Positions 1-64,000 of a stretch of DNA of 64,000 nt are shown here, in pieces. How positions within the stretch are numbered: position 1 is the stretch's first letter; each line of letters begins with the position of its first letter. The translations under genes were made by a program, and so were the position numbers. This DNA comes from Streptomyces umbrinus (GTDB lineage: Bacteria; Actinomycetota; Actinomycetes; Streptomycetales; Streptomycetaceae). The stretch covers positions 2,914,001-2,978,000 of the forward strand of contig NZ_JAUSZI010000002.1 of assembly GCF_030817415.1 (NCBI RefSeq), read 5' to 3'. Under the pieces are notes generated by a model. The model had not been told where the DNA came from. It worked only from the letters and a program-made list of their open reading frames with translations, and did not search any database.

Positions 1-286
1 GAAGCTCTCCTTTGGCGGCCGCTGCCACGAGGCGCGGCAGGGAACAGCGGGGCAGGGCCGGGACGGTGCGGCGCCAGGCGAGGTCGGCGGCGCCGAGGAG
101 TCTTCGCCCGGCCCGCACCAGCAGTCGCATCCCCAGCAGCACGGGCAGCGACCATCGCGACAGCGACGTACGGTCGGCGAGGTTCCTCTTCACCGACCGG
201 CACCCCCTGATCACGTTCGTTTCCGAGGGCGTGGACACCGGCACCGTCCTCGGCACGCTCACCGGAGGGCCGTGACCCTGCTCCAT
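1..286 (-). CDS. Possible 5' part of a downstream gene, product unknown (runs off the window)
   Basis: An open frame on the same strand as the PKS genes starts at ATG 284-286, 31 bases after the stop of the terminal PKS gene, and stays open to base 1 (95 codons). From about codon 30 it reads like real protein: a hydrophobic, basic segment around RWSLPVLLGMRLLVRAGRR, then ADLAWRRTVPALPR. I do not recognise a family. The start is uncertain: the ATG has GAGGG directly against it, which is too close for a normal ribosome site, and GTG codons further in (for example after an AGGGGG run near codon 35) are alternatives. A plus-strand frame at 12-275 shares the same third-base positions, so codon bias does not separate them; I prefer the minus strand because its protein is less arginine-rich and follows the operon. 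It could be a tailoring gene, but nothing visible shows this. Confidence 0.3.
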   Translation of the reverse strand, partial: MEQGHGPPVSVPRTVPVSTPSETNVIRGCRSVKRNLADRTSLSRWSLPVLLGMRLLVRAGRRLLGAADLAWRRTVPALPRCSLPRLVAAAAKGEL

Positions 287-307
287 CCCTCGGGCGGGGT
301 CACGGCC
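268..307 (-). terminator. Hairpin just after the last PKS gene (possible terminator)
   Basis: An 11-base arm, GGCCGTGACCC at 268-278, is perfectly complementary to 297-307, with an 18-base loop. On the minus strand it lies 10 bases after the stop codon of the thioesterase-bearing PKS gene. There is no T-run, which is common for actinomycete terminators. The loop contains the ATG of the possible downstream gene, so the hairpin might instead affect translation of that gene. Confidence 0.5.
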
Positions 308-317
308 GCTTCGCCGC

Positions 318-11698
<11,381 letters not shown>

Positions 11699-11702
<4 letters not shown>

Positions 11703-14700
11703 CGCGTCCCGATCTCGTGGTCAATAAGGTCGAAAATGTCGTCGGATGTTGCGGCTTCGATCTTTGCCGAGATGTCTGCAGCACTCTCGTCGGTAGCTGC
11801 GCCCTCCAGGCGTTTCATCAGTTGTTGCAGCCGTGAGGAGACCCTCATCCGCGCGATCTCCCGTGCGGGCAGGGCCAGCAGGGCGGCTTCGAGCCGGTCG
11901 AGTTCCGTACCGGCGTCCCGAATCTCGTCCGCCGCCCCGTCGGCCAGTTCGCCCAGCAGGAAGTCGGTGAGGGCGAGTGTGGTCGGATGGTCGAAAACGA
12001 GTGTCGAGGGGAGTTTGAGGCCGGTCTCGGCGGTGAGGGCGTTGCGGAGTTCGACGGCGGTCAGCGAGTCGAAGCCCAGGTCCCGAAAGGCCTTGGACAC
12101 CTCCACGGCAGCCGGGTCGGCGAAGCCCAGCACCGCCGCGACCTGCCCCCGTACAACATCCGACACCAGCGAACGCCGGGCCACACCCGACACCCCGGCC
12201 AGCCGGCCCTTCAGCCCCCCGACCCTCACGGCCGGTTCACCAGCGGTGACACTCCGAGGCGCGACTTCGTCCCACAGACGGCTCGCCCGCAACGCGGTCA
12301 TTCCGGGAACAAGGCGTCCCCAGTCCACGTCCGCGACCGTCAGACAGCCTGCTGCGGAGTCCAGGATGCCGAGGGCGACTTCGGGATCCAGCGGGGTCAG
12401 ACCACCGCGTCCGACACGAGCCAGCACCGTCTCATCGGCCGCCATACCGCCCTCGGCCCACGGACCCCACGCGATCGACGTACCCACCAAGCCCTGGGCC
12501 CGCCGATGCTCCACCAACGCATCCAACACAGCATTCGCCGCCGCATACGAACCCTGACCAGCACCACCCCACACACCAGCCGCCGAAGAGAACACAACGA
12601 ACGCATCCAACTCCCGCTCACCCACCGCCCGGTGCAGATTCCACGCCGCACCCGCCTTCGGCGCCCACACACCAGCGATCCGGTCAACCGTCAGACCATC
12701 GACCACCCCGTCATCCAGCACACCCGCCGCATGCACCACCGCCGAGACCTCGAAACGGTCAAAGAGCGCCTCCACGTCCTCCCGCACGCCCACATCACAA
12801 GCCACCACATCAACCTCGGCACCCAACACACCCAGCTCATCGCACAGTTGAGGGGCTCCCTCGGATTCCATGCCACGGCGGCCCACCAGCACCACATGCC
12901 CGGCACCCCGCTCCACCGCCCAACGCGCCACCCGAGCACCCAACGCACCCAGACCACCAGTGACCAACACCGTCCCCGACGGAGTCCACGCCCCGGCCTC
13001 CGACACCGGTCCCGCAGACATCAGCCGACGAGCCAGCACTCCACCACCCCGCACCGCCAGCTGATCCTCATCCCCACCACCACCGGCCAACACCTCCACC
13101 AGCCGGGCAACCGCGCCACGCTCAGGCCGGTCCGGCACATCCACCAGACCGCCCCACCGCCCCGGCTCCTCCAAGGCCACCACCCGGCCCAGACCCCACA
13201 CACCCGCCCGCACCGGATGCAACACCTCATCACCAGGCTGCGCAGACACCGCACCCGACGTCACCGACCACACCCGGCAGTCCAGACCCGCATCAGCCAC
13301 CGCCTGCACCAACACCGCCGTCGCCGCAACACCACGATGACCCGCATCGTCCTGCCCCAGGAAGGAAACGATCCGACCGCAGTCCGCAACCTCCGCCAAC
13401 CGCCCGGCCAGCACGGCCCGGTCCAGATCCGTCGCCCCCAGCCGCAGCCGCACCGGCCGCACGCCCCGTGACGACAACTCCTCAGCCAGCACACCCGCCC
13501 ACGGGTCATCAACACCCGCGGGCTCGACGATCAGCCAACCACCCGACACATCAACGGCGTTGACGGGCCCCAGGGGTGTCCAGGAGACCTCGTACCTCAG
13601 TTTGCCGGCCGCCGAGCGCTCGTGACGTCGCCGTTGCCAGGCCGAAAGCGCCGGCAAGGTCTCCCGTAGCGGTGCCTCCAGATCGACGCCGAACTCCGTG
13701 GCAAACACATCCGGATCACTCTGCTCGACCGCGTCCCAGAACCTGGCGTCGGCGGACACGACGGTGGGCAGCCGCCGGACACTTGGCCAGTACCTCTGAC
13801 GCTGGAAGGCGAAGGCCGGCAGGCCGACGACGGCCGCGCCGGTCGGAGCGAAGAACGCCGACCAGTCGACCCGGCCACCCTCCGCCCACAGACGGCCCAG
13901 AGCGGTGATCGCCGTGGCCGGCTCGGGCCGGTCCCGGCGCGACATCGACACCGCGAACGCCTCATCATCGGTCGCCTCACCGATCGCGCCGACCAGGCTC
14001 GCGTCGGGACCAAGCTCCACGAAACGGCTCACGCCGAGATCCTTCAGGCGGGTGATGGCATCGGCGAAACGGACCGTGCCACGCACCTGATCCGCCCAGT
14101 ACGCCGGGGTGAACTCCTCGATCAGCTCACCCGTCAGCGTCGACACGATGGGCAGCTCGGCCCTTCGCATCTCGATGCCTTCGGCCGCCCGCCCGAACTC
14201 TTCGAGCATGGGATCCATCAGGGCCGAGTGGAAGGCGTGACTGACCTCCAGCCAGCGCCCCTGACGGCCGGGCAGGGCCGCCGCGACTGTTTCGACGACC
14301 TCGCGGGCCCCGGAAAGCACCACCTGACCGGGAGCATTCACCGCCGCCACCGACACACCCTCGACCAGCAACGGAGAAATCTCCTCCACCGTCGCCCGCA
14401 CCGCCCACATCACACCACCCGAAGGCAGCGCCCGCATCAACCCCGCCCGAGCCGCCACAAGTTGACAGGCATCAGGCAACGACAGCACCCCGGCCACATG
14501 CGCGGCAGCCAACTCACCAACCGAATGACCGACCAGATAATCCGGCCTGACACCCCACGACTCCACCAGCCGGAACAACGCCACCTCGACCGCGAACAGG
14601 GCAGGCTGCGCCCACCCCGTCTCACCCAGGGCCGCCGCGTCGGTGAACATCACCTCACGCAGCGGCCGGTCCAGCAGACCATCGAAGTGTCCGCACACCT

Positions 14701-17700
14701 CATCCAGAGCCGCCGCGAAGACCGGGAAGGCTGCCGCCAACTCCCTGCCCATACCAACCCGCTGACCACCCTGACCCGAGAACACAAACCCCGTCAGACC
14801 AGTACGGGCAACCACCGGCGTCAACGAACCAACATCGCCATCGAGAACAACCGCCCGATACTCCAACGCGGCCCGAGCCGTGGCCAACGACAAACCGACA
14901 TCCACCGCATCCAGACCATCAACAGCAGACAGCAACCGCCCCGCCTGCGCCTCCAACCCCTCGGCCGACTTCGCCGACACCACCCACGGCACCACCGGCA
15001 GCACGAGCTCCGGCGCCGTGTCCGCGGTTTCCTCGGCGGCGGGTTCCTCTTCGATGATGACGTGTGCGTTCGTACCGCTGACCCCGAAGGCGGAGACACC
15101 GGCGCGCCTCGGCCGGTCGCCGGGCGCCCACTCGCGCGCCTCGGACAGCAGCTCCACCGCACCGGCCGACCAGTCCACATGCGAGGACGGCGTCTGCGCG
15201 TACAGCGTTCTGGGCAGCTCGCCGTGTCGCATCGCCAGGATCATCTTCAAAATGCCGGCCACTCCGGCGGCGGCCTGCGTGTGCCCGATGTTGGACTTGA
15301 TGGAACCCAGCCACAGCGGGTCTCCGTCCGCGCGGCCCTGCCCGTACGTGGCCAGCAGCGCCTGCGCCTCGATCGGGTCGCCGAGGGAGGTGCCCGTGCC
15401 GTGTCCCTCGACGGCGTCCACCTCGGACGCGGAGAGGCCGGCATTCGCCAGTGCCTGCCGGATCACACGCTGCTGGGAAGGTCCGTTCGGCGCGGTCAGC
15501 CCGTTCGACGCGCCGTCCTGATTGACGGCGGAACCACGTACGACCGCCAGTACCTGATGCCCATGACGCCGCGCGTCCGACAACCGCTCCAGCACGAGAA
15601 CACCAACGCCCTCGCCCCAGCCCGTACCGTCCGCATCATCCGAGAACGCCTTGCACCGCCCGTCCCCGGCCAGCCCACCCTGCCGCTCGAACTCGACGAA
15701 CGCGCCCGGCGTCGACATCACCGTCACCCCACCCGCCAGAGCGAGATCGCACTCACCCGACCGCAGCGACTGCGCGGCCAGGTGCACGGCCACGAGAGAG
15801 GAGGAACAGGCCGTGTCGACCGTGACCGCGGGACCCTCCAGGCCCAACACATACGACACCCGGCCCGACAGGACGCTGCCCGAACTGCCTGTACCGGCGT
15901 AGCCGTCCCCCGATTCCCCGGCCAGCGCCAGCAGCGCCGGATAGTCCTGCCCGTTCGTACCCGCGAAGACTCCGACCGGAAGGCCGCGCAGCGACAGCGG
16001 GGCCACGCCCGCACGCTCCAGCGACTCCCAAACCACCTCGAGGAGCAGTCGCTGCTGCGGATCCATCGCGAGCGCCTCGCGCGGCGAAATCCCGAACAGG
16101 CCCGCGTCGAAATCAGCCGCACCGGCCACGAAGCCGCCAACGCGTGCGAAGCCGTCGCCTGCGTCGCCGAGCAGTTCCCAGCCCCGGTCCGGGGGGAAGG
16201 CGCCCATCGCGTCGGTGCCGTTCGCGAGCAGCCGCCACAGCTCCTCCGGCGAGTCCGCCCCGCCCGGGAAGCGGCAGCCCATGCCCACCACGACCACCGG
16301 ATCGTCACCCGTGGCCGAGACCACCGGCACCGGGCCCGATGTCCGAGCCGTCTCGTCCGCTCCGAACAGCTCGCTCACCACGAAGTCGGCCAGCGCCTCG
16401 ACCGAGGGGTAGTCGTACACCACCGTCGAGGGGAGTTTGAGGCCGGTCTCGGCGGTGAGGGCGTTGCGGAGTTCGACGGCGGTCAGCGAGTCGAAGCCCA
16501 GGTCCCGAAAGGCCTTGGACACCTCCACGGCAGCCGGGTCGGCGAAGCCCAGCACCGCCGCGACCTGCCCCCGTACAACATCCGACACCAGCGAACGCCG
16601 GGCCACACCCGACACCCCGGCCAGCCGGCCCTTCAGCCCCCCGACCCTCACGGCCGGTTCACCAGCGGTGACACTCCGAGGCGCGACTTCGTCCCACAGA
16701 CGGCTCGCCCGCAACGCGGTCATTCCGGGAACAAGGCGTCCCCAGTCCACGTCCGCGACCGTCAGACAGCCTGCTGCGGAGTCCAGGATGCCGAGGGCGA
16801 CTTCGGGATCCAGCGGGGTCAGACCACCGCGTCCGACACGAGCCAGCACCGTCTCATCGGCCGCCATACCGCCCTCGGCCCACGGACCCCACGCGATCGA
16901 CGTACCCACCAAGCCCTGGGCCCGCCGATGCTCCACCAACGCATCCAACACAGCATTCGCCGCCGCATACGAACCCTGACCAGCACCACCCCACACACCA
17001 GCCGCCGAAGAGAACACAACGAACGCATCCAACTCCCGCTCACCCACCGCCCGGTGCAGATTCCACGCCGCACCCGCCTTCGGCGCCCACACACCAGCGA
17101 TCCGGTCAACCGTCAGACCATCGACCACCCCGTCATCCAGCACACCCGCCGCATGCACCACCGCCGAGACCTCGAAACGGTCAAAGAGCGCCTCCACGTC
17201 CTCCCGCACGCCCACATCACAAGCCACCACATCAACCTCGGCACCCAACACACCCAGCTCATCCCGGAGTTGGACCCCACCCTCGGCCTCGACACCCCGG
17301 CGCCCCACCAGCACCACATGGTCGGCGCCCCTGTCCACCACCCAGCGCGCCACCCGCGCACCCAACGCACCCAGACCACCAGTGACCAGAACGGTCCCGG
17401 AAGGAGACCACGTCCCGGATTGCGCAGACGCGGGCACAAGCCGCCGCCCCAGCACCGCACCGTCCCGAACGGCGAGCTGATCCTCATCCCCACCGCCACC
17501 GGCCAGCACCTCCACCAGCCGGGCAACCGAACCGCGCTCAGGCCGGTCCGGCACATCCACCAGACCGCCCCACCGCCCCGGCTCCTCCAAGGCCACCACC
17601 CGGCCCAGACCCCACACACCCGCCCGCACCGGATGCAACACCTCATCACCAGGCTGCGCAGACACCGCACCCGACGTCACCGACCACACACGGCAGTCCA

Positions 17701-20700
17701 GACCCGCATCAGCCACCGCCTGCACCAACACCGCCGTCGCCGCAACACCACGATGACCCGCATCGTCCTGCCCCAGGAAGGACACCAGCCGACCGCCGTC
17801 CATCACCTCCGTCAGCCGCCCAGCCAACGTCTCCCGGTCCAGATCCGCGGACCCCAGCCGCAGGCGGCTCACCCCCGCCCCTCGTGCCGACAGCTCTTCG
17901 ACCAGCGCAGCTGCCCACGCGTCATCCCCGTGCTCGGGCTCGACCACCAGCCAGCCGCCCGACACATCACTGACTTCTTCGACGGTGACCGGCCGCCAGG
18001 CGACCTGGTACCGCAGGCCGTCACCGGCATCACGCTCCCGCCGCTGGACCGCCGCTCCGTCCGGGTTCTGCATCCAGTAGCGGTCCCGGGCGAAGGGATA
18101 GGTCGGCAGGTCGGTGAACCGCGCGTCTGTCGGGCCGTAGAAGGCCTGCCAGTCGACCGGATGACCGTCGGCCCACAGGTGCGCCAGGACGCGTATCGCG
18201 GTGTCCGGCTCGGGCCGGTCCCGGCGCTGCGACGGCACGGCGAGGGTCTCGCCGTCGCAGGTCTCGTCGATCGCGCCGATGAGGCTTGCGTCGGGGCCGA
18301 GCTCCACGAAACGGCTCACGCCGAGTGACTTGAGGCGGGTGACGGCGTCGGCGAAGCGGACCGTGCCGCGGACCTGGTCGGTCCAGTAGGCCGCGGTGAA
18401 CTCGGTGACCGGCTCACCGGTCAGCGTGGAGACGATCGGGATGCGCGGACTGTCGTACGTCACCTGGGACGCGGCCTGGGTAAACGGAGCCAGCATCGGG
18501 TCCATCAGGGCCGAATGGAAGGCGTGACTGACCTCCAGCCAGCGGCCCTGACGGCCGGACAGGGCCGCGGCCACCGACTCGACGGCGCTGCGGGTCCCGG
18601 AGAGGACCACCTGACCCGGGGCGTTCACCGCCGCCACCGACACACCCTCGACCAGCAAGGGGGCGACCTCCTCCACCGTCGCCCGCACCGCCCACATCGC
18701 CCCACCCGAAGGCAGCGCCTGCATCAACCCCGCCCGAGCCGCCACAAGTTGACAGGCATCGGCCAACGACAGCACCCCGGCCACATGCGCGGCAGCCAAC
18801 TCACCAACCGAATGCCCCACCAGATAGTCCGGCCGAACACCCCACGACTCCACCAACCGGAACAACGCCACCTCAACCGCGAACAACGCAGGCTGCGCCC
18901 ACCCCGTCCCCTTCAACGCCTCCGCATCAACGAACATCACCTCACACAGACCATCGAAATGGCCGCACACCTCATCCAGAGCCGCCGCGAAAACCGGGAA
19001 GGCTGCCGCCAACTCCCGCCCCATACCAACCCGCTGACCACCCTGACCCGAGAACACAAACGCCAGTCGTCCCCTGGAGCGGCTGCCTCCGCCTCGTCCG
19101 GCCGTGCCCTGGACCACTCGCTCGGTGGCACCGCCTGCGGCCAGTGCTTCGAGGTCGACGCGTGCCGAATCCACGTCGCCGGCCAGGACCACCGCCCGGT
19201 GCTCGAACGCGGCGCGGCCGGTGGCCAGGGTGTGGCCGATGTCCTGGGGTCGGGTGTGCGGGTGTGCGGTCAGTGACGAGCGCAGCCGGCCCGCGAGCTT
19301 GGGCAGTGCTTCCGGCTGCCGGGCGGAGAGCGGCCAGGGTACGAGCGGCAGCCGGAGGTCACCTTCGGAGTGTTCCGGTTCGGCGGGGGCCTCTTCCAGG
19401 ATGACGTGGGCATTCGTACCGCTGATGCCGAAGGACGAGACGCCGGCGCGGCGCGGCCGGTCGCCGGGCGCCCACCGCCGCGCTTCGGAGAGCAGCTCCA
19501 CCGCTCCCGCCGACCAGTCGACATGCGAGGAAGGCGTCTGCGCGTACAGCGTCTTCGGCAGCGACTCGTGCCCCAGCGCCAGGACCATCTTCATTACGCC
19601 GGCGACACCGGCCGCGGCCTGTGTGTGACCGATGTTCGACTTCACCGAGCCGAGCCACAGCGGGTCGCCGTCCGCGCGGCCCTGCCCGTACGTGGCGAGG
19701 ATTGCCTGTGCCTCGATCGGGTCGCCGAGGGAGGTGCCCGTGCCGTGTCCCTCGACCGCGTCCACCTCGGAGGCGGAGAGGCCGGCATTGGCGAGGGCCT
19801 GCCGGATCACCCGCTGCTGAGAGGGACCGTTCGGCACGGTGAGGCCGTTGGAGGCGCCGTCCTGGTTGACGGCGGTGCCGCGGACGACCGCGAGGACCCG
19901 GTGGCCGTCGCGGAGGGCGTCGGAGAGGCGGCCGAGAACCAGCAGGCCGACGCCCTCGGACCAGCCGGTGCCGTCGGCGTCGTCGGAGAAGGCCTTGCAG
20001 CGGCCGTCCGCCGACAGGCCCTGCTGGCGGCTGAATTCGAGGAACATGCCGGGCGTCGACATGACGGTGACGCCGCCGACGAGGGCGCGGGAGCACTCAC
20101 CGGAGCGCAGCGACTGGACGGCCATGTGCAGGGCCACCAGTGAGGAGGAGCAGGCCGTGTCGACCGTGACCGCTGGGCCCTTGAGGCCCAGGGTGTAGGC
20201 GATTCGGCCGGAGGCGACGGCCATGGAGTTGCCGGTGAGCAGATAGCCCTCGACACCCTGCGGGAGTTCGGTGAGGTGGGAGCCATAGCCGGTGGAGGCG
20301 GCGCCGACGAAGACGCCGGTGTCGGTGTTCTTCAGGGTGGTGGGGTCGATGCCGGCGTGTTCGAAAGCCTCCCAGGATGCCTGGAGCAGCAGGCGTTGCT
20401 GCGGGTCCATCGCGAGGGCTTCGCGTGGGCTCAGGCCGAAGAAGGCGGGGTCGAATTCGGTGGCGTCGTAGGTGAAGCCGCCTTCGCGGGTGTGGCTGGT
20501 GCCGGGCAGGGTCGAGTCGGGGCCGAAGAGACGGTCCAGGTCCCAGCCCCGGTCTACGGGGAATGCGGACATGCCGTCGCCGGCCCGGTCGAGGAGCTGC
20601 CACAGGTCCTGTGGTGAGCGGACGCCGCCGGGGAGCCGGCAGCTCATGCCGATGATGGCGATCGGCTCGGTGTTCGCGGCCTCGATGTCGCGCAGCCGCC

Positions 20701-20793
20701 GGTGTGCCTGGCGGAGGTCGCCGGTGACCTTCTTGAGGTAGTCGAGCAGCTTTTGCTGCTCGCCGCCGTCAGCGCTCACAATCCGGTTCTCGC

Positions 20794-20797
<4 letters not shown>
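11699..20797 (-). CDS. Type I modular PKS, two KS-AT-KR-ACP modules
   Basis: This 3,032-residue megasynthase adds two malonyl units and reduces each beta-keto group to a hydroxyl. Domains by rough residue position: N-terminal docking coil 10-40; KS 43-469, AT 578-866, KR 1132-1321, ACP (Ser 1437); KS 1498-1916, AT 2002-2290, KR 2606-2796, ACP (Ser 2911); C-terminal docking region 2940-3032 ending near [10 protein letters not shown]. Both ATs carry HAFH (malonyl). Both KRs carry LDD and SYAAAN (B-type). I place the start at TTG 20795-20797, which overlaps the TGA of the upstream gene as TTGA and has GGTGGGG six bases upstream. A GTG six codons later (20777-20779) is the alternative. The frame is open further upstream, but that stretch is an arginine-rich antisense-like translation inside the preceding gene. 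The two modules have an identical KR-ACP segment. Confidence 0.95.
12003..12841. repeat. Identical KR-ACP block (copy 1)
   Basis: These 839 bases match 16425-17263 at a constant offset of 4422. I saw no difference when comparing them line by line. The block codes for the C-terminal half of the KR and most of the ACP in the second module of this gene. Confidence 0.85.
12260..14209. repeat. Near-identical KR-to-AT block (copy 1), shared with 40651-42600
   Basis: About 1,950 bases match gene 3 module A at a constant offset of 28391 with no insertions or deletions. The differences I saw fall in short patches (near 12366, 13107-13125, 13490-13530, 13941-13950) and isolated bases. Similarity drops at about 14210. 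Confidence 0.85.
15154..15847. repeat. KS-coding block shared with 10466-11159 (copy 2)
   Basis: Counterpart of the KS block in the terminal gene, offset 4688, three differences seen. A third, slightly more diverged stretch of the same KS type lies at about 39540-39880 in the giant gene. Confidence 0.85.
16360..20669 (-). other. PKS module KS-AT(malonyl)-KR-ACP
   Basis: KS about 19390-20669, AT 18200-19066, KR 16835-17402, ACP with Ser codon 16487-16489. The AT has GHSVGE and HAFH. The KR has LDD and SYAAAN (B-type), predicting a D-configured hydroxyl (C9). The KS-AT linker differs from the neighbours: it holds an extra Gly/Arg-rich stretch (around [10 protein letters not shown], near 19070-19110) just before the AT. 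Confidence 0.9.
16425..17263. repeat. Identical KR-ACP block (copy 2)
   Basis: Counterpart of 12003-12841, in the first module of the same gene. After 17263 the copies diverge for about 200 bases, then return to near identity at about 17480-17800, a patchy pattern typical of gene conversion. Confidence 0.85.
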
Positions 20798-44820
<24,023 letters not shown>

Positions 44821-44830
44821 TTACGGACCG

Positions 44831-44836
44831 TCTCCT
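44831..44836 (-). promoter_or_regulatory. Ribosome binding site of the giant PKS gene
   Basis: AGGAGA on the minus strand, 10 bases before GTG 44818-44820. It is the clearest ribosome site in the window. It sits in the 55-base gap (44821-44875), the only intergenic gap of any size between the PKS genes. I see no clear promoter or hairpin in that gap. Confidence 0.75.
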
Positions 44837-44875
44837 GTTGGCGTCGCCAAGGGAGTCGTTGGCTTCGGCTTCCGC

Positions 44876-58729
<13,854 letters not shown>

Positions 58730-58730
58730 G

Positions 58731-64000
<5,270 letters not shown>

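Larger units (their letters stand above)
11940..16304 (-). other. PKS module KS-AT(malonyl)-KR-ACP
   Basis: KS about 15050-16304, AT 13930-14793, KR 12410-12980 with its structural half upstream to about 13610, ACP with Ser codon 12065-12067. HAFH marks a malonyl AT. The KR motif LDD and catalytic FSS/SYAAAN predict an active B-type reductase and a D-configured hydroxyl (C7). The AT-to-KR stretch is nearly identical in DNA to the first module of the giant upstream gene. Confidence 0.9.

Noticed and set aside
12..275. Plus-strand 87-codon frame left of the operon
   Set aside because: It begins with TTG without a ribosome site, is Arg/Ser-rich and has no recognisable motif. The opposite strand gives a more protein-like translation. 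It remains a weak alternative.
12003..17263. Repeated blocks as insertion sequences or transposons
   Set aside because: There is no transposase, terminal inverted repeat or target duplication, and the blocks lie in frame within matching PKS domains.
14228..18328. Very long plus-strand open frame opposite PKS gene 2 (similar ones at 24019-28464, 48248-52735, 52823-56992)
   Set aside because: Its translation is rich in Arg, Gly, His and Gln with no domain motifs, and mirrors the PKS codons. Long antisense open frames are expected in DNA this GC-rich.
44821..44875. Internal promoter in the 55-base gap
   Set aside because: Apart from the AGGAGA ribosome site I see no convincing -35/-10 pair or operator repeat; read-through from upstream is the simpler view.

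Overview
The window is a 64 kb slice of a very GC-rich actinomycete chromosome, most like Streptomyces or a relative. The evidence is strong G/C preference at third codon positions, GTG and TTG starts, and the gene content. Almost all of it is one minus-strand operon of giant type I modular polyketide synthase (PKS) genes. Transcription runs from the right edge (64000) to the left edge (1), and the same direction is the order of chain building. Species and compound cannot be named from the sequence alone.

Layout in the direction of transcription. (1) 64000-58731, 5' end outside the window: the end of one module (KR tail and ACP), then a complete KS-AT-KR-ACP module. (2) 58729-44876: three KS-AT-KR-ACP modules. 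(3) 44820-20794, 8,008 residues: five modules, namely KS-AT-KR-ACP, KS-AT-KR-ACP, KS-AT-DH-ACP, KS-AT-KR-ACP and KS-AT-DH-ER-KR-ACP. (4) 20797-11699: two KS-AT-KR-ACP modules. (5) 11702-318: two KS-AT-DH-KR-ACP modules and a terminal thioesterase. Below 318 there is a hairpin and the possible start of a further minus-strand gene that leaves the window. Junctions are tight: a 1-base gap, 55 bases, a TTGA overlap and a GTGA overlap. I see no RNA genes, transposases or CRISPR arrays.

How they work together: each protein ends in a docking helix region and each complete downstream protein starts with a coiled-coil docking region, so the chain passes in gene order. Thirteen complete modules are visible. 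By AT motifs, methylmalonyl (YASH) is used by the gene 5 module, gene 4 modules 1 and 3, and gene 3 module D. All other complete modules look malonyl-specific (HAFH). Read colinearly from the released carboxyl, this gives a 2,4-dienoate, hydroxyls at C7 and C9, a reduced C11, a methyl at C12, a hydroxyl at C13, a ketone at C15 (the module without KR), then hydroxyls from C17 upward with methyls at C20, C24 and C26. A C15 ketone with a C19 hydroxyl is the usual set-up for a six-membered hemiketal, so the product is probably a large polyol macrolactone. Starter unit, early modules, tailoring and resistance genes lie outside the window.

The most notable features are: a module that keeps an apparently intact DH but has no KR; a catalytic-position Ser-to-Gly change in the KR of the fully reducing module; and several long, nearly identical DNA blocks shared between modules, which point to recent recombination inside the cluster.
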